Virus record (IMG/VR): IMGVR_UViG_3300001450_000057
Span: 15,178 to 47,630 of that record
Direction: 5' to 3' (one strand)
Length of the DNA stretch: 32,453 nucleotides
Source: a virus
Notes under the pieces: generated by a model
What the model saw: the letters and a program-made list of their open reading frames with translations, nothing else
What the model was told of the DNA's origin: nothing
The model's database searches: none
Program-made: the position numbers and the translations under genes
Shown here: positions 1 to 9,952 of the stretch, in pieces
Position numbering within the stretch: the stretch's first letter is position 1
How the letters are laid out: every line of letters starts with the position of its first letter

Positions 1-291
1 GGTAAAATCGCTGGTGTAGCTGGTGGTAGTGCTGGAGCCTTGGGTACAGCTGCAGCAGTAAAAGCTGCATTTAAAACCATTGGAGACAATATTAGTAAAA
101 AAGGGACAAGATGGGCTCTGACTAGAGTAATGAAGCGTGGTGGTCCAGCATTAGCTGCCAAATTCATTTTAAAGGCAGGTTTGGGAGGGATTGCTGCGCC
201 AACAACAAGTGGTATAGGGACTATAGGGGCGGCTATATGGATAGCTTCAGATGCATATGAGATAGCAAAAATACTTTCAGAAGACGACTAA
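1..291 (+). CDS. C-terminal part of a Gly/Ala-rich structural protein (start outside window)
   Basis: Frame 1 is open from the first base to the TAA at 289-291, so this is the last 96 residues of a longer gene; the TTG at position 40 is probably not the real start. The visible part is rich in Gly and Ala, with basic stretches (ISKKGTRWALTRVMKR) alternating with hydrophobic helices, and ends in an acidic tail (SEDD). Such amphipathic or membrane-seeking C-termini are common in podovirus internal virion (ejection) proteins. The giant protein starts 20 bases downstream, so the two are probably co-expressed. The function is inferred from position and composition only; no catalytic motif is visible. 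Confidence 0.6.
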   Translation, partial: GKIAGVAGGSAGALGTAAAVKAAFKTIGDNISKKGTRWALTRVMKRGGPALAAKFILKAGLGGIAAPTTSGIGTIGAAIWIASDAYEIAKILSEDD

Positions 292-310
292 ACAAAGGTA
301 TATTTAGCCC

Positions 311-3300
311 ATGGAACAACAACAATTTCAACCTGTTTGGACTAAAGAACAAGTTAAGCAATACACTAACATTTACCAAGGTAGAGGGCATCTTTTATCC
401 CCTGAATATAAAGACAAAATAGAACAACATTCAGCGCATTATAATGTGCCTTTTTATGAAGGTGAAGGCGGAATTTTAAGCGCTATAAAAGCTGGAGCTC
501 AAGGATTTACTGAAGCTTTAACCCTTAATATATATCAAGGTGATAAGCCTAAAACTCAGACTGAAGCTATAGCTAAGAACATAGGACACTTAATAGGATT
601 TGCTCCTGCGATGGTAGCTGGGCCTTTAGGCAAGATAGCTAAAGCAGTTAACAGCAGAGGTCTAAGTAGAATGGCTGGATATATTGGGGCTACTGGCAAT
701 AAAATTTCTCCATCTATGATAGCAGCTGATTGGGCTACTAAAAAAGCTTCAAAAATAGGTAATCTTGCGTTAGCATCTGTAAATAAAAAAAATGTAGACA
801 ATTTAACTAGCGTAAGTAAGCTTTTATTAGGCGGTGGGGCAAGAAATATATCTCATCAAGCTTTTCATTTAGGAGTAGCTTCTGCAGTTGGCACACTTCC
901 TGAAATGCTTAAAGGTAATTTTACTCCATCTATGGAAGCTTTTATGGGCGGGGCTACAGCAGGTTCTGTGTTTGGTGTTTTAGGAAACCTTACAGGGCCA
1001 ACTTTACAAAAAATGTTTAAATCTAGCAATCCTGAAACATTACAAACTGCAGAAACTTATTTAAAAGGTATATTAGGAGCAGGGGCTCAAGTACAACTAG
1101 CTGGAGCTCAAGATGCTACTACTCCAGAGCTAGTATATGAAACTATATTAGGGGCTTACTTTGGTGCTAATGCTGGTCAATGGAAAAATGCTAGGGCTGG
1201 TAAAGTATATAGTAAAATTTTAAAAAAGGGTGCTGAAGGAACTAAGGCTGAAAAAGACCAATACAAAGAATGGGTTAATTTAACTGGTAAGGATATAGAG
1301 CAGCATCCTTTTACAATAAAAGAACCTGTTGAAGTACAAGAAGCTTTAAAAAAGTATCAAAAAGATTTAGGTGACCCTAATCAAAATTTACGAGGTTTAC
1401 ATTTAGAGCAACTTGCTAAAGAGCTTAATCTTGACATAGAATCTTTAAATAAAAAAATATCAGAAAAAACTCCTGAAGGTTTTGCTAATGAAGGTGAATA
1501 CGTAGCTGGCAAAAAAGTTATTAGAGTCCGAGAAAAAGATTTAACTGATGCTCCTTATGTTTCAACTACAGGTAATATAGGAGATGCCATATTAGCTGAG
1601 ATTACTGGTAGGTATGGGCTACCTACAATTAATTATGTACCTTTTAGAGGCAAAAAAGAAAGAGTTGTAGGACTTGATAGAGCATTAACAGAAGACCAAG
1701 TGCAACAAGCTTTTCCTGCTATAGTCCAGGCAAATAAAACTTTAAAGATTAAAAAAACAGATTCAAAAGGCAAAGACACTCAGCAACCTATTGATATAGC
1801 TAATATGAACGATGGTCAAAGAAAACAAATAGCTAAAAATTGGTGGGCAGTTAAAAACGCTAAAGAAGTTTATTTAGTTACTCCATTAGGAGGCAAAGCA
1901 GCAAAACGTTCCATTTATGATAGATTTCTTAAATGGCCTGCTCAATTTGCTAAAGATGCAAATAAGCCGTTATTTGTACTAGATAGCAACACAGGAAGGT
2001 GGAGTAAGTGGAATACACGAGTAAGAAACTTTGAAGCCATAAAAAGGCCACCTAAGCCTTCAGTTGCAATATCTATATTAGGCACTAATCAATTAGCAAA
2101 AGGTTCAGCTAAAAATATTTATGGACCAATGAAGTCTTGGCTAGGTGCTCACTTTAAACAAGCCCCTATTGCAAATACAGTTCAAAAGTTAGCTAATAAA
2201 CAAAATAAAGCTAAAGTTAAAGATATACAATCTATATTTACTGCAAAAGGTATTGCTAAAAAAGAACTTGATAAATTAAAAGATTTAGAACCTACTGATG
2301 ATATACAGGCTAGTCAAAAAGCGTTACAGGCAAATATAGAAAATCTTGACAATCGATTAAAAACATTAGAAACTGAAACTAGTGCAGAGTTTATTCAAAA
2401 AGCAGTAAAAGAAATTGTAAGGATTAAAGAAGAAATATCAGACGTAGATGAGTTTAGTTCAGAAAATGATAGAAGGGTAGGAAATAAATCTTTACAAATT
2501 ACACAAGAATATCTTAAAGATTTTTGGGGTAAAAAAGCTGAATTAAATACTTTATATGAGCAGCGTGAAAAGAAAATAGAGTTAGCTGAAAGTATAGATA
2601 ATATTTTATACAAACAATTTGGTGAAATAGGAAGTAAAATAAATCGTTCTGAAGAAGCTGTTAAAGCTATAGAAGACTTAGTAGGTAACTCATTTACAAT
2701 GCCAGAGTCTGGTAAAGGGGAAATACGTCAAGCTTTAACAAGGTTTAATCTTGGAAAGCCTATTATACATTATCAGTCTGATTCTGTTAGTTACAATAAG
2801 ATGAAAAGCAATGCTAATCCAATTAGTAGAGCTGGAAACAGAAAGCATCAAATAGAGCCTGAAAAATACATTGAAACTGTGTTTAAAGAGATTGCAGGGG
2901 GCACTGAGTCGCCTTTAGCTGTTTTAGACCATGTTACTAGGTATAGTGAAAAAAGAGGCTTTAACGTCGATATGGAGATTTCTAGGTTTAGAAGTAAGCA
3001 TCCAAAAGAGTATGCGAAATTTATTAAAAATATATCTCAAAAAGCTTCTAAAGATGGTATGTATATTTTTGGTGGTGCTAGTGATAAAGACCGATTATAT
3101 TTTATGAAATATCATCCTGAATTAACTAATATTTCTGCTAAAGATTTATTTAAAACAGGCATTACTAACGCTAAAGAATTAAGGCTTTCTAGAGAACAAT
3201 CTAAATCTGAAGAAGGTTTAACTACCGAGCAACATGATAAAGCATTTATATCTAATGTTTTGTATGATTTGTCTATGAATGGTTTAGAAACTAATATAGC

Positions 3301-6300
3301 TGGATTGCAAAAATTTGTAAAGGCTAATAGTGAATTTGTAAAAGGTTCTGCTCCATTCAATAAGCGTGCTCAAATATGGTTTACTAATTCATATAAAGCT
3401 GATTCAGAATTTGTTAAGAAGGCTTATGAGTCTGATGGTGGCGTACTTAATGCTAATGATAAATATAATGTAATAATAGTCAAGGATTTAAAGAAAGAGC
3501 TTGAAGATTACGGATTAAATTCTTTAGAGAATATTGAAAATCCAGAGCATGTTGATGGAGCTATTATAGTTCCTGACCGATTACTTAATGTTATTAATAA
3601 AGATTTTGGAGTTCCAGACTCAGGTCAAAATAAGTCTTTTATAGTATCGCCTAATGCAGAGCATGGAGCATTGCTTGGTAAATATATGATGCATTCTGCT
3701 GGGCCTAAAATGAGTAAACTTATGGAAGCTCAAGGTTTACATATGATTATGCAGGAATCAGCTGTTAAACAGCGTGGTACGCGTGAAATAGGTGATTATT
3801 TTGTAGAAAATGGTAAATTAGATATCAAAGCTAAGACATATGAAATAAATCCTGAGGATGTGCGTGGTAGTTACAGTGTATATGGCAATGAGCACTTTTT
3901 TGAGCCGCAACGATTACCTAAACAAGTTATGATGAACATGCTTCAACAAACTCATAATAATATGGACCAAGCTGTAATAGAAAAAGCGTTTGATGATATT
4001 ATCGGTAAGCGTTGGGCAGGTAGCAAAGAAAGTAATGATAGACTTGCTAAATATATAAAAGAGTCAAATGAAGGCAAAGAGCCTGAAGCTAAAGCTGAAG
4101 AAATTATTAAAAATATAGAAGAAACTTCTATGGTAGATATTGTAGAAGCTATTAGAAATGAATCTTCTCCAGTTCTTGCAGAAGCAATTTATCAAAAAAT
4201 GTTAAAGGTAACTAAAGAAACTGTTGCTAATGAATATAAAAACAATGAAATTAATAACGTTGAGTATGAGCAGTATCTAACAGAGTTATCTGAGTTTAAT
4301 AGCATTACAGACAGAATGATTAAACAAGGTACCATGGTATCTGAAAAAGCTAGAAGTGCAGGATATAATATTAATGCTGATTCAATATACAATCATAAAT
4401 TTATTAGAGACTTTAAAGCTAAAGCGGTTCAAAACTTTTTAGTTAATTCTGCTACTAAGCCTCATATGGGTAATTCGGGCTCAGCTTATATGCGTCCTTA
4501 TGATAAAGCAATGCAAGTTAACCTTGATAAATCTAATGAATTGCTTAATAGGGCTAAGATTGACCCTAAAACTGGCAAAGAAGTTCCAAATAAAAAAGGT
4601 GCTAATTATAATGATGAAGTATTCTTTTTAGATAATGGTCATAAGAAAACACCTATTTGGTTAAAAAACCCTGCAGGTAAAGAGTACTCTGAGCCAAAGA
4701 CACTTGAAGAAGTATTTAATATGTTTAACAAAGCTAAAGGTAAAAGGCTTGAGTACCTAACCGAAGTTCTTACTGCGGCTACTGTACGAGTTCCTATGGA
4801 TTCTGTATCTGGTATGCAGGTAATGAAATTTGGCGGGTTTACTGGACGAAAAGGTCATGGCATTTTATTACACTCTAAGGCTATGAGAGCTGAGGGTGGT
4901 GCTGATTTAGATGGTGATAAAGCTTTTTATTATTTTGGTGGTACTCGTGGCATGTCTAAAGATATGATGGAGCAATTCTACAAAAATAAAGATGAGTTTC
5001 AATATACAGATTCAAAAGGAAACGTCAAGACTAAAGATAATAAAAAAGCTAGGATATCTAAAAAAGTTGGTAACTATAAAAAGAATACGCCTATTAGAGA
5101 CTTATTGATAGCCTCTAGTACTACTGGTAAAGCAAGGGCCCAAATGGCTTTAGCTGAAACTTCTATTAGTCATTATGCGCCTTCTGAGCGTATTAGAATT
5201 TCTGCAGCTGCTGTAGATGGACGTAATCAATTAGGCCCTGCTGTTTCTAACTCTCAGTTAATGAAAGGTGCTTACAATTCTATTGTTGCTAATGGCGGCA
5301 CTGATGTTTTAATCTACAATACTAAGATTGAAGCGTCAAGCGGCAAAGAAGTTTTTAAACGATTTAAGGTTACAATTGAAGCTAGAACAGGTGATGCTGA
5401 TGTTAAATTGCAAAGAGACATGGCAAGAGCACAACTTGGACTTGCATCTGACCCTATGGATGAATTGGGTCTTGCTGGTATTAATGTATGGAAGAAATTG
5501 TTATGGGATACTCATTTTAAAGCAGTAAAAGTTGTTGAAGTTAATAGTTCAGGCAAGTCTGAATACCAATCTCAGGTATTAGAAAAATTAAAAACTGAAA
5601 AAAGTTTGCCTTCTCAGTATTCTAAGTCTGGAATATTTGGACATTTTATTAATCTTAACCAAGGTTTATGGGGCCGTGATTATGCTCAAAATAGAAAGTA
5701 TAACATGGATGAAGTACAAAACTTTTTAGAATCAGCTATTAGCCTTAGTAATATTGAAAACGCATCTAATTCATTTTTGCCTAAAATAGGTCAATTATTT
5801 TCTGGATTAGATTGGTCTGATTCTCCTTTTACTAGGATTAATCAATCTCGTGTTGAAAAAATGTATACTAGAAGTAATAACTTAATTAAAGGCCGTAGTT
5901 ATTTACAAGCTTTAATGGGCCGCTCTAGTATGAAAGTACCATATACAAGTCAAATAGCAAGTATATTAAAAAATAAACTCTTTAAAACAGACTCAAGGGT
6001 TGAAATTGCTAATAGTTTTGAAGATTTTTATTCAGTTATTAAGGATACAATTTATCAAACTAAAGTAGATAATAATGAAAGCCTTTATAAAACCAATAGA
6101 GATGCTTATACTGAAAGATTAAAGCTGTTAAATGAAATGGTTAAAGAAGGTGAAGATTTTATTGTTAATGATATGTCTGATATAATTACTTTAAACTTAG
6201 TAGAAAATGTAGTAAAAAAAGGAAACATTTCTCCTAAACGTTTTCAAAAAATTATGAATAAGGTAGATTCATTAAAGAAAAATAGTTATTTAAAAGCTAG

Positions 6301-9300
6301 AGATAGAAAACAATTAGATAAAGTTATTGACGAACTAGAAGGAACTGATTTAAGTAAATTTTTAGAAGATTATATTAGCGTATTTGATAAAAAACTTAAA
6401 ATTAAAGACAGGACAAGCAAAGACCAACTTAGAACAGCTGAAATGGACCAAGCTGAAATTGATGCGCAAATTAAAGAATTTAGAAAAAAAGAACGATTAA
6501 GTTCTGCTGAAAATAATTTGTTTGACCATTTAATGCTAGGCTCTATTAACAGAGGCAATAAAGCTAAAAAGATTAAACGTTTTGAGCGCAAGGTCAATGA
6601 TTGGAAAAATCCTATTGTTTTAGATTATATTAAGTATTTACGCAGTCAAAATTCTAAAAGTAATATTAGTAGATTAGGGTTTAGCAGTCTTGAAGTAAGT
6701 GACGTAGCGGTTAGAGAACATTTGCAAAGTTATATGGAAATGATGAAAGAAGCTTCTATTCCGTTAACAAAAAGCGAATCAGCAAATTTAACTGAGCAGA
6801 TAGATAAAGCTGTAAATACTTTGCCTAATGTCCCTAATACTGTTCAGAAAATGGCTACTAATACTGGATTTGAAGGTATTAAGTTTTTAGGTGGCAAGTT
6901 AAAGAATAAAGAAATAGCTAGTATGATTACAGAAACTGCAGAGCTACTAAGAGCACATCCGTCTATTACTAAAAATAAAACTGGTAAAGATTTAAATGAG
7001 TTTACTAGGGGGTTAGAGTTTATTAGAAAAGATTTTGATGCAATGGATATTGCTGATATTGGTAAACTTAATAGATATTTAAAACAAGTTAAAGAAGGTA
7101 CTATTTGGCAGCGAATACAAAAATTATTTGGTAAGGGCAAAGGCTTATCTTGGCGTAATTATCAACAATTACCTGGCACTACTAATAGAGAATTAATGGC
7201 TAATGATATACAGCTTGCTCGTAAAGAAGGATGGTTTACTGATGCTAAAGGTGAAGTTCAGTTTGGTAAAGTAAAAGTTCCTACTCAGTTTATGGATACT
7301 TTGTCTAATAGTATTGGCAGAATGACTGAAATGGGAACACAAGTTGGTGACAGTCTTGTAGCTAAGTTCCAAGAAGACCAAATGTTTTATCAAGGTTTAG
7401 AAGAAGCTCCTGGTTTATGGGAAGTTGCAATTAGGCAGCGAGAATATTCTGGGCAAGGCAAATATAGGGCTAGTCGCGCTAAATATAATAAGGATTTAGC
7501 AGAAACAGAAAACCATATTAAGTATATGCAAATTCAAAAAGAACAAGCTGAGAAAAAATTAAATTGGAATAAAGTTAAAAAAACTAAATATTATGTTAAT
7601 CTTGATGGAGTTAGAGTAAGAAAGACTGGACAAGAAATAGTTGACAGGATTAATAATAACCTTACTAATTTTATGGAAGAAATGCATGGTGTTATTAGAG
7701 GGAATAAAGAGTTTAGAGGTGAAGAATCTCCATATTTTGTAGAATGGTATGATAAAGAAAAACTATCCCCTAAATATAATCATAAATTATTCCTTAAAGA
7801 TTTAGATGTTTATTTAAATGGTAGAGTGCCTAATCGTTGGAAAGACGTTATGAAAAGCACTAATGAGTCTATACCAAGTATTTTTGGTATTGATGGCGTT
7901 AGGGCTATGATGCGTGAAATGCATATTGACTTTATGATGAAAATAGGTGAGAATCAAAAAAACGCTGTTAAAAAGAAATATTATATAAATAGAGCTATAA
8001 AGCTTTCTAAGTTTCCAATTAAAGATACTGGTAAGCTACCATTTGAAAATTATTTTCCTAGAATGTTTTTTGAACCTACAATAGTAAAGCAGGCGCTTAA
8101 AAAACAACAAGAAAAATTAATTAACAATGCTGAAAAATTAACTTCTGAAGAGCAAATAAGCAAGTTAGTTAAATTGCAACAAAGACATAAGCGTTTAGAT
8201 GGTGATTACATGTTTGAAGAAATGAATGATACTCATTTATATGATGCACTTCTTACAGAAATAGCTAAAAAAGATGGTCAAGTCTCTGACTCTCAAATGA
8301 ATAAATGGTTTAGCTTAGATGCTACTATGGGGAATATGAGAACCCGTGAGTATAGTACTGAAGGCTGGAGCGTTGCACCTACGTCTGTAGAAGCATATGT
8401 TCGCTCTTTAAGCAATACTTACTTTAAAGGCTTAGCTGGTATGGTATCTCGTAATATTGTATCTAATCCAGAAACAGGTATTTATAAAAAGCTTACTCGA
8501 GGTAATAAGTGGACTAAAACAGAAGCTGAAGCTTGGACAGAGTTTGCTAAGTTATATGTTAATGATGCTTTAGGTAATCCTGTAATGATTTCAAAGGAAA
8601 TGAGAAAAGACCCTAAAATGGCACTTAAACGTTCTCCATATGCTTTATTAGCAGATAATAGAGTAGCTGAAAGAATTGGTAAGATTGCAGCTAAATTAAA
8701 ATTAAAAGGTATTGTAGATAAAGATGGTGCGTTAATTGGTGGTGTTGATACATATGATATTCAACGTTGGTCACAAATGGAAGCTAAATTTGAAATGGCT
8801 GCGTTACTTGCACATCCTAAATCTATAATGGCTAACTTAATGGGTGGTAGTTTACATACTATACAAAGTGCAGGCTTGACAGCTTTTAAGAATGTTCGTA
8901 ATTATGAATACTTACAACAGATTAATCCTAAATTAAAAAGCCGTAAAGATGTACAGGATATGGTAGTTAATAGTGGCGTATTACCACAATGGATGGCTTA
9001 TGAGCTTGGTCTTCAAAAAGAGTTCCAGTCTAGTAAAGGCAAAGAAGCTTTAGAAATTATATCTAATTATATTAAAAATAACCCTGATGCTACAAAAGGG
9101 GACTTGGTAACTTTTTTAGGCTCTACTGGTCGAAACATTAGTGACAGTATAACTAATATTGCTGGTAAATTTATGAGTGGCCCTGAACGGGCATTGCGAA
9201 CAGATGCATTTATGTCTCATTATATTAAAGCTTGGGAGTCTTTTGGCGGTGCAATTAAAGACCCTAATCATCCTTTTTTAATAGAAATGGCTAAAAAAGG

Positions 9301-9952
9301 TGTTAGTGCTACACAATTTTTATATTCGGCTCCATATAGGCCAGCTTACGCTAGAACTTCTTTAGGTAAAGTTTTAACCAGGTTCCAAATGTTTGCTTGG
9401 AGCTCAGTTAAATTACGTGGAGACATGTTAAGAAGATTAGAAATAGCTGGGTTTAACCCTAATAGCCCTGAAGGTAAAGAAGCTCAACGATTTGTTGCAG
9501 GTGATATGTTTATGCTTGCTATGGCTAATATGTTTCCTTATTCTTTATTTGAAAACAATTTACCTCAACCTTATGGATGGTTTCAAGATACATCTGAATG
9601 GTTATTTGGTGATGAACAAGAAAGAGATAGAGCTTTCTTTGGAACTTATCCTACAGCAATTGCTCCTTTGCAAGTCATAACACCTCCTATTGGTCGTGTA
9701 GGATTATTACTGTCTGGAATTTTAAATGGAGATATGGAAAGAGTTACTAATTATTATGTATGGACTATGTTTCCGTTTGGAAGAATAGTTAGGGATTTAG
9801 CAGGCAAAGGTGGGATAGCTGAGGCTCCTATTAGATTGGTAGATAAGTTAACTGGTATACCTTTAACTCAAATACAACGAAAAAAGAAGCGTATGAGTGA
9901 AAATGAAGCTAATTTATTATATCCTAAAGCTTTTACTGGAGGATATGAATAG
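311..9952 (+). CDS. Giant (3213 aa) probable virion/ejection protein with RNA-polymerase-like DLDGD motif
   Basis: One uninterrupted frame of 3213 residues. The N-terminus (about 1-300) has hydrophobic Gly/Ala helices of the kind seen in giant phage ejection proteins. Residues about 415-620 resemble a SLOG-type nucleotide-binding fold (GNIGDAILAE, then a GG and KPLFVLD...W pattern). Residues about 670-850 are coiled-coil-like and charged. Residues about 1120-1660 look like a two-barrel RNA polymerase core: K1124 in LLGKYMMH and K1153 in QESAVKQRG, then RVP at 1493-1495, LLH ending at H1521, D1532-L-D-G-D1536, and a following GRNQLGPAVSNS from G1637. The Arg-x-Pro...LH...ADxDGD series matches the order in beta-prime subunits and in QDE-1/YonO/crAss-phage-type polymerases. 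The C-terminal 450 residues contain several hydrophobic helices. Packaging and ejection are inferred from size and position next to structural genes; the polymerase call rests on motifs alone. It ends in TAG followed by TGA. Confidence 0.8.
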   Translation: MEQQQFQPVWTKEQVKQYTNIYQGRGHLLSPEYKDKIEQHSAHYNVPFYEGEGGILSAIKAGAQGFTEALTLNIYQGDKPKTQTEAIAKNIGHLIGFAPAMVAGPLGKIAKAVNSRGLSRMAGYIGATGNKISPSMIAADWATKKASKIGNLALASVNKKNVDNLTSVSKLLLGGGARNISHQAFHLGVASAVGTLPEMLKGNFTPSMEAFMGGATAGSVFGVLGNLTGPTLQKMFKSSNPETLQTAETYLKGILGAGAQVQLAGAQDATTPELVYETILGAYFGANAGQWKNARAGKVYSKILKKGAEGTKAEKDQYKEWVNLTGKDIEQHPFTIKEPVEVQEALKKYQKDLGDPNQNLRGLHLEQLAKELNLDIESLNKKISEKTPEGFANEGEYVAGKKVIRVREKDLTDAPYVSTTGNIGDAILAEITGRYGLPTINYVPFRGKKERVVGLDRALTEDQVQQAFPAIVQANKTLKIKKTDSKGKDTQQPIDIANMNDGQRKQIAKNWWAVKNAKEVYLVTPLGGKAAKRSIYDRFLKWPAQFAKDANKPLFVLDSNTGRWSKWNTRVRNFEAIKRPPKPSVAISILGTNQLAKGSAKNIYGPMKSWLGAHFKQAPIANTVQKLANKQNKAKVKDIQSIFTAKGIAKKELDKLKDLEPTDDIQASQKALQANIENLDNRLKTLETETSAEFIQKAVKEIVRIKEEISDVDEFSSENDRRVGNKSLQITQEYLKDFWGKKAELNTLYEQREKKIELAESIDNILYKQFGEIGSKINRSEEAVKAIEDLVGNSFTMPESGKGEIRQALTRFNLGKPIIHYQSDSVSYNKMKSNANPISRAGNRKHQIEPEKYIETVFKEIAGGTESPLAVLDHVTRYSEKRGFNVDMEISRFRSKHPKEYAKFIKNISQKASKDGMYIFGGASDKDRLYFMKYHPELTNISAKDLFKTGITNAKELRLSREQSKSEEGLTTEQHDKAFISNVLYDLSMNGLETNIAGLQKFVKANSEFVKGSAPFNKRAQIWFTNSYKADSEFVKKAYESDGGVLNANDKYNVIIVKDLKKELEDYGLNSLENIENPEHVDGAIIVPDRLLNVINKDFGVPDSGQNKSFIVSPNAEHGALLGKYMMHSAGPKMSKLMEAQGLHMIMQESAVKQRGTREIGDYFVENGKLDIKAKTYEINPEDVRGSYSVYGNEHFFEPQRLPKQVMMNMLQQTHNNMDQAVIEKAFDDIIGKRWAGSKESNDRLAKYIKESNEGKEPEAKAEEIIKNIEETSMVDIVEAIRNESSPVLAEAIYQKMLKVTKETVANEYKNNEINNVEYEQYLTELSEFNSITDRMIKQGTMVSEKARSAGYNINADSIYNHKFIRDFKAKAVQNFLVNSATKPHMGNSGSAYMRPYDKAMQVNLDKSNELLNRAKIDPKTGKEVPNKKGANYNDEVFFLDNGHKKTPIWLKNPAGKEYSEPKTLEEVFNMFNKAKGKRLEYLTEVLTAATVRVPMDSVSGMQVMKFGGFTGRKGHGILLHSKAMRAEGGADLDGDKAFYYFGGTRGMSKDMMEQFYKNKDEFQYTDSKGNVKTKDNKKARISKKVGNYKKNTPIRDLLIASSTTGKARAQMALAETSISHYAPSERIRISAAAVDGRNQLGPAVSNSQLMKGAYNSIVANGGTDVLIYNTKIEASSGKEVFKRFKVTIEARTGDADVKLQRDMARAQLGLASDPMDELGLAGINVWKKLLWDTHFKAVKVVEVNSSGKSEYQSQVLEKLKTEKSLPSQYSKSGIFGHFINLNQGLWGRDYAQNRKYNMDEVQNFLESAISLSNIENASNSFLPKIGQLFSGLDWSDSPFTRINQSRVEKMYTRSNNLIKGRSYLQALMGRSSMKVPYTSQIASILKNKLFKTDSRVEIANSFEDFYSVIKDTIYQTKVDNNESLYKTNRDAYTERLKLLNEMVKEGEDFIVNDMSDIITLNLVENVVKKGNISPKRFQKIMNKVDSLKKNSYLKARDRKQLDKVIDELEGTDLSKFLEDYISVFDKKLKIKDRTSKDQLRTAEMDQAEIDAQIKEFRKKERLSSAENNLFDHLMLGSINRGNKAKKIKRFERKVNDWKNPIVLDYIKYLRSQNSKSNISRLGFSSLEVSDVAVREHLQSYMEMMKEASIPLTKSESANLTEQIDKAVNTLPNVPNTVQKMATNTGFEGIKFLGGKLKNKEIASMITETAELLRAHPSITKNKTGKDLNEFTRGLEFIRKDFDAMDIADIGKLNRYLKQVKEGTIWQRIQKLFGKGKGLSWRNYQQLPGTTNRELMANDIQLARKEGWFTDAKGEVQFGKVKVPTQFMDTLSNSIGRMTEMGTQVGDSLVAKFQEDQMFYQGLEEAPGLWEVAIRQREYSGQGKYRASRAKYNKDLAETENHIKYMQIQKEQAEKKLNWNKVKKTKYYVNLDGVRVRKTGQEIVDRINNNLTNFMEEMHGVIRGNKEFRGEESPYFVEWYDKEKLSPKYNHKLFLKDLDVYLNGRVPNRWKDVMKSTNESIPSIFGIDGVRAMMREMHIDFMMKIGENQKNAVKKKYYINRAIKLSKFPIKDTGKLPFENYFPRMFFEPTIVKQALKKQQEKLINNAEKLTSEEQISKLVKLQQRHKRLDGDYMFEEMNDTHLYDALLTEIAKKDGQVSDSQMNKWFSLDATMGNMRTREYSTEGWSVAPTSVEAYVRSLSNTYFKGLAGMVSRNIVSNPETGIYKKLTRGNKWTKTEAEAWTEFAKLYVNDALGNPVMISKEMRKDPKMALKRSPYALLADNRVAERIGKIAAKLKLKGIVDKDGALIGGVDTYDIQRWSQMEAKFEMAALLAHPKSIMANLMGGSLHTIQSAGLTAFKNVRNYEYLQQINPKLKSRKDVQDMVVNSGVLPQWMAYELGLQKEFQSSKGKEALEIISNYIKNNPDATKGDLVTFLGSTGRNISDSITNIAGKFMSGPERALRTDAFMSHYIKAWESFGGAIKDPNHPFLIEMAKKGVSATQFLYSAPYRPAYARTSLGKVLTRFQMFAWSSVKLRGDMLRRLEIAGFNPNSPEGKEAQRFVAGDMFMLAMANMFPYSLFENNLPQPYGWFQDTSEWLFGDEQERDRAFFGTYPTAIAPLQVITPPIGRVGLLLSGILNGDMERVTNYYVWTMFPFGRIVRDLAGKGGIAEAPIRLVDKLTGIPLTQIQRKKKRMSENEANLLYPKAFTGGYE

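Noticed and set aside
311-9952. Giant protein as an N4-type (T7-like single-subunit) virion RNA polymerase
   Set aside because: The size is similar, but the recognisable motif is DxDGD of double-psi barrel polymerases; I saw no T7-type palm motifs.
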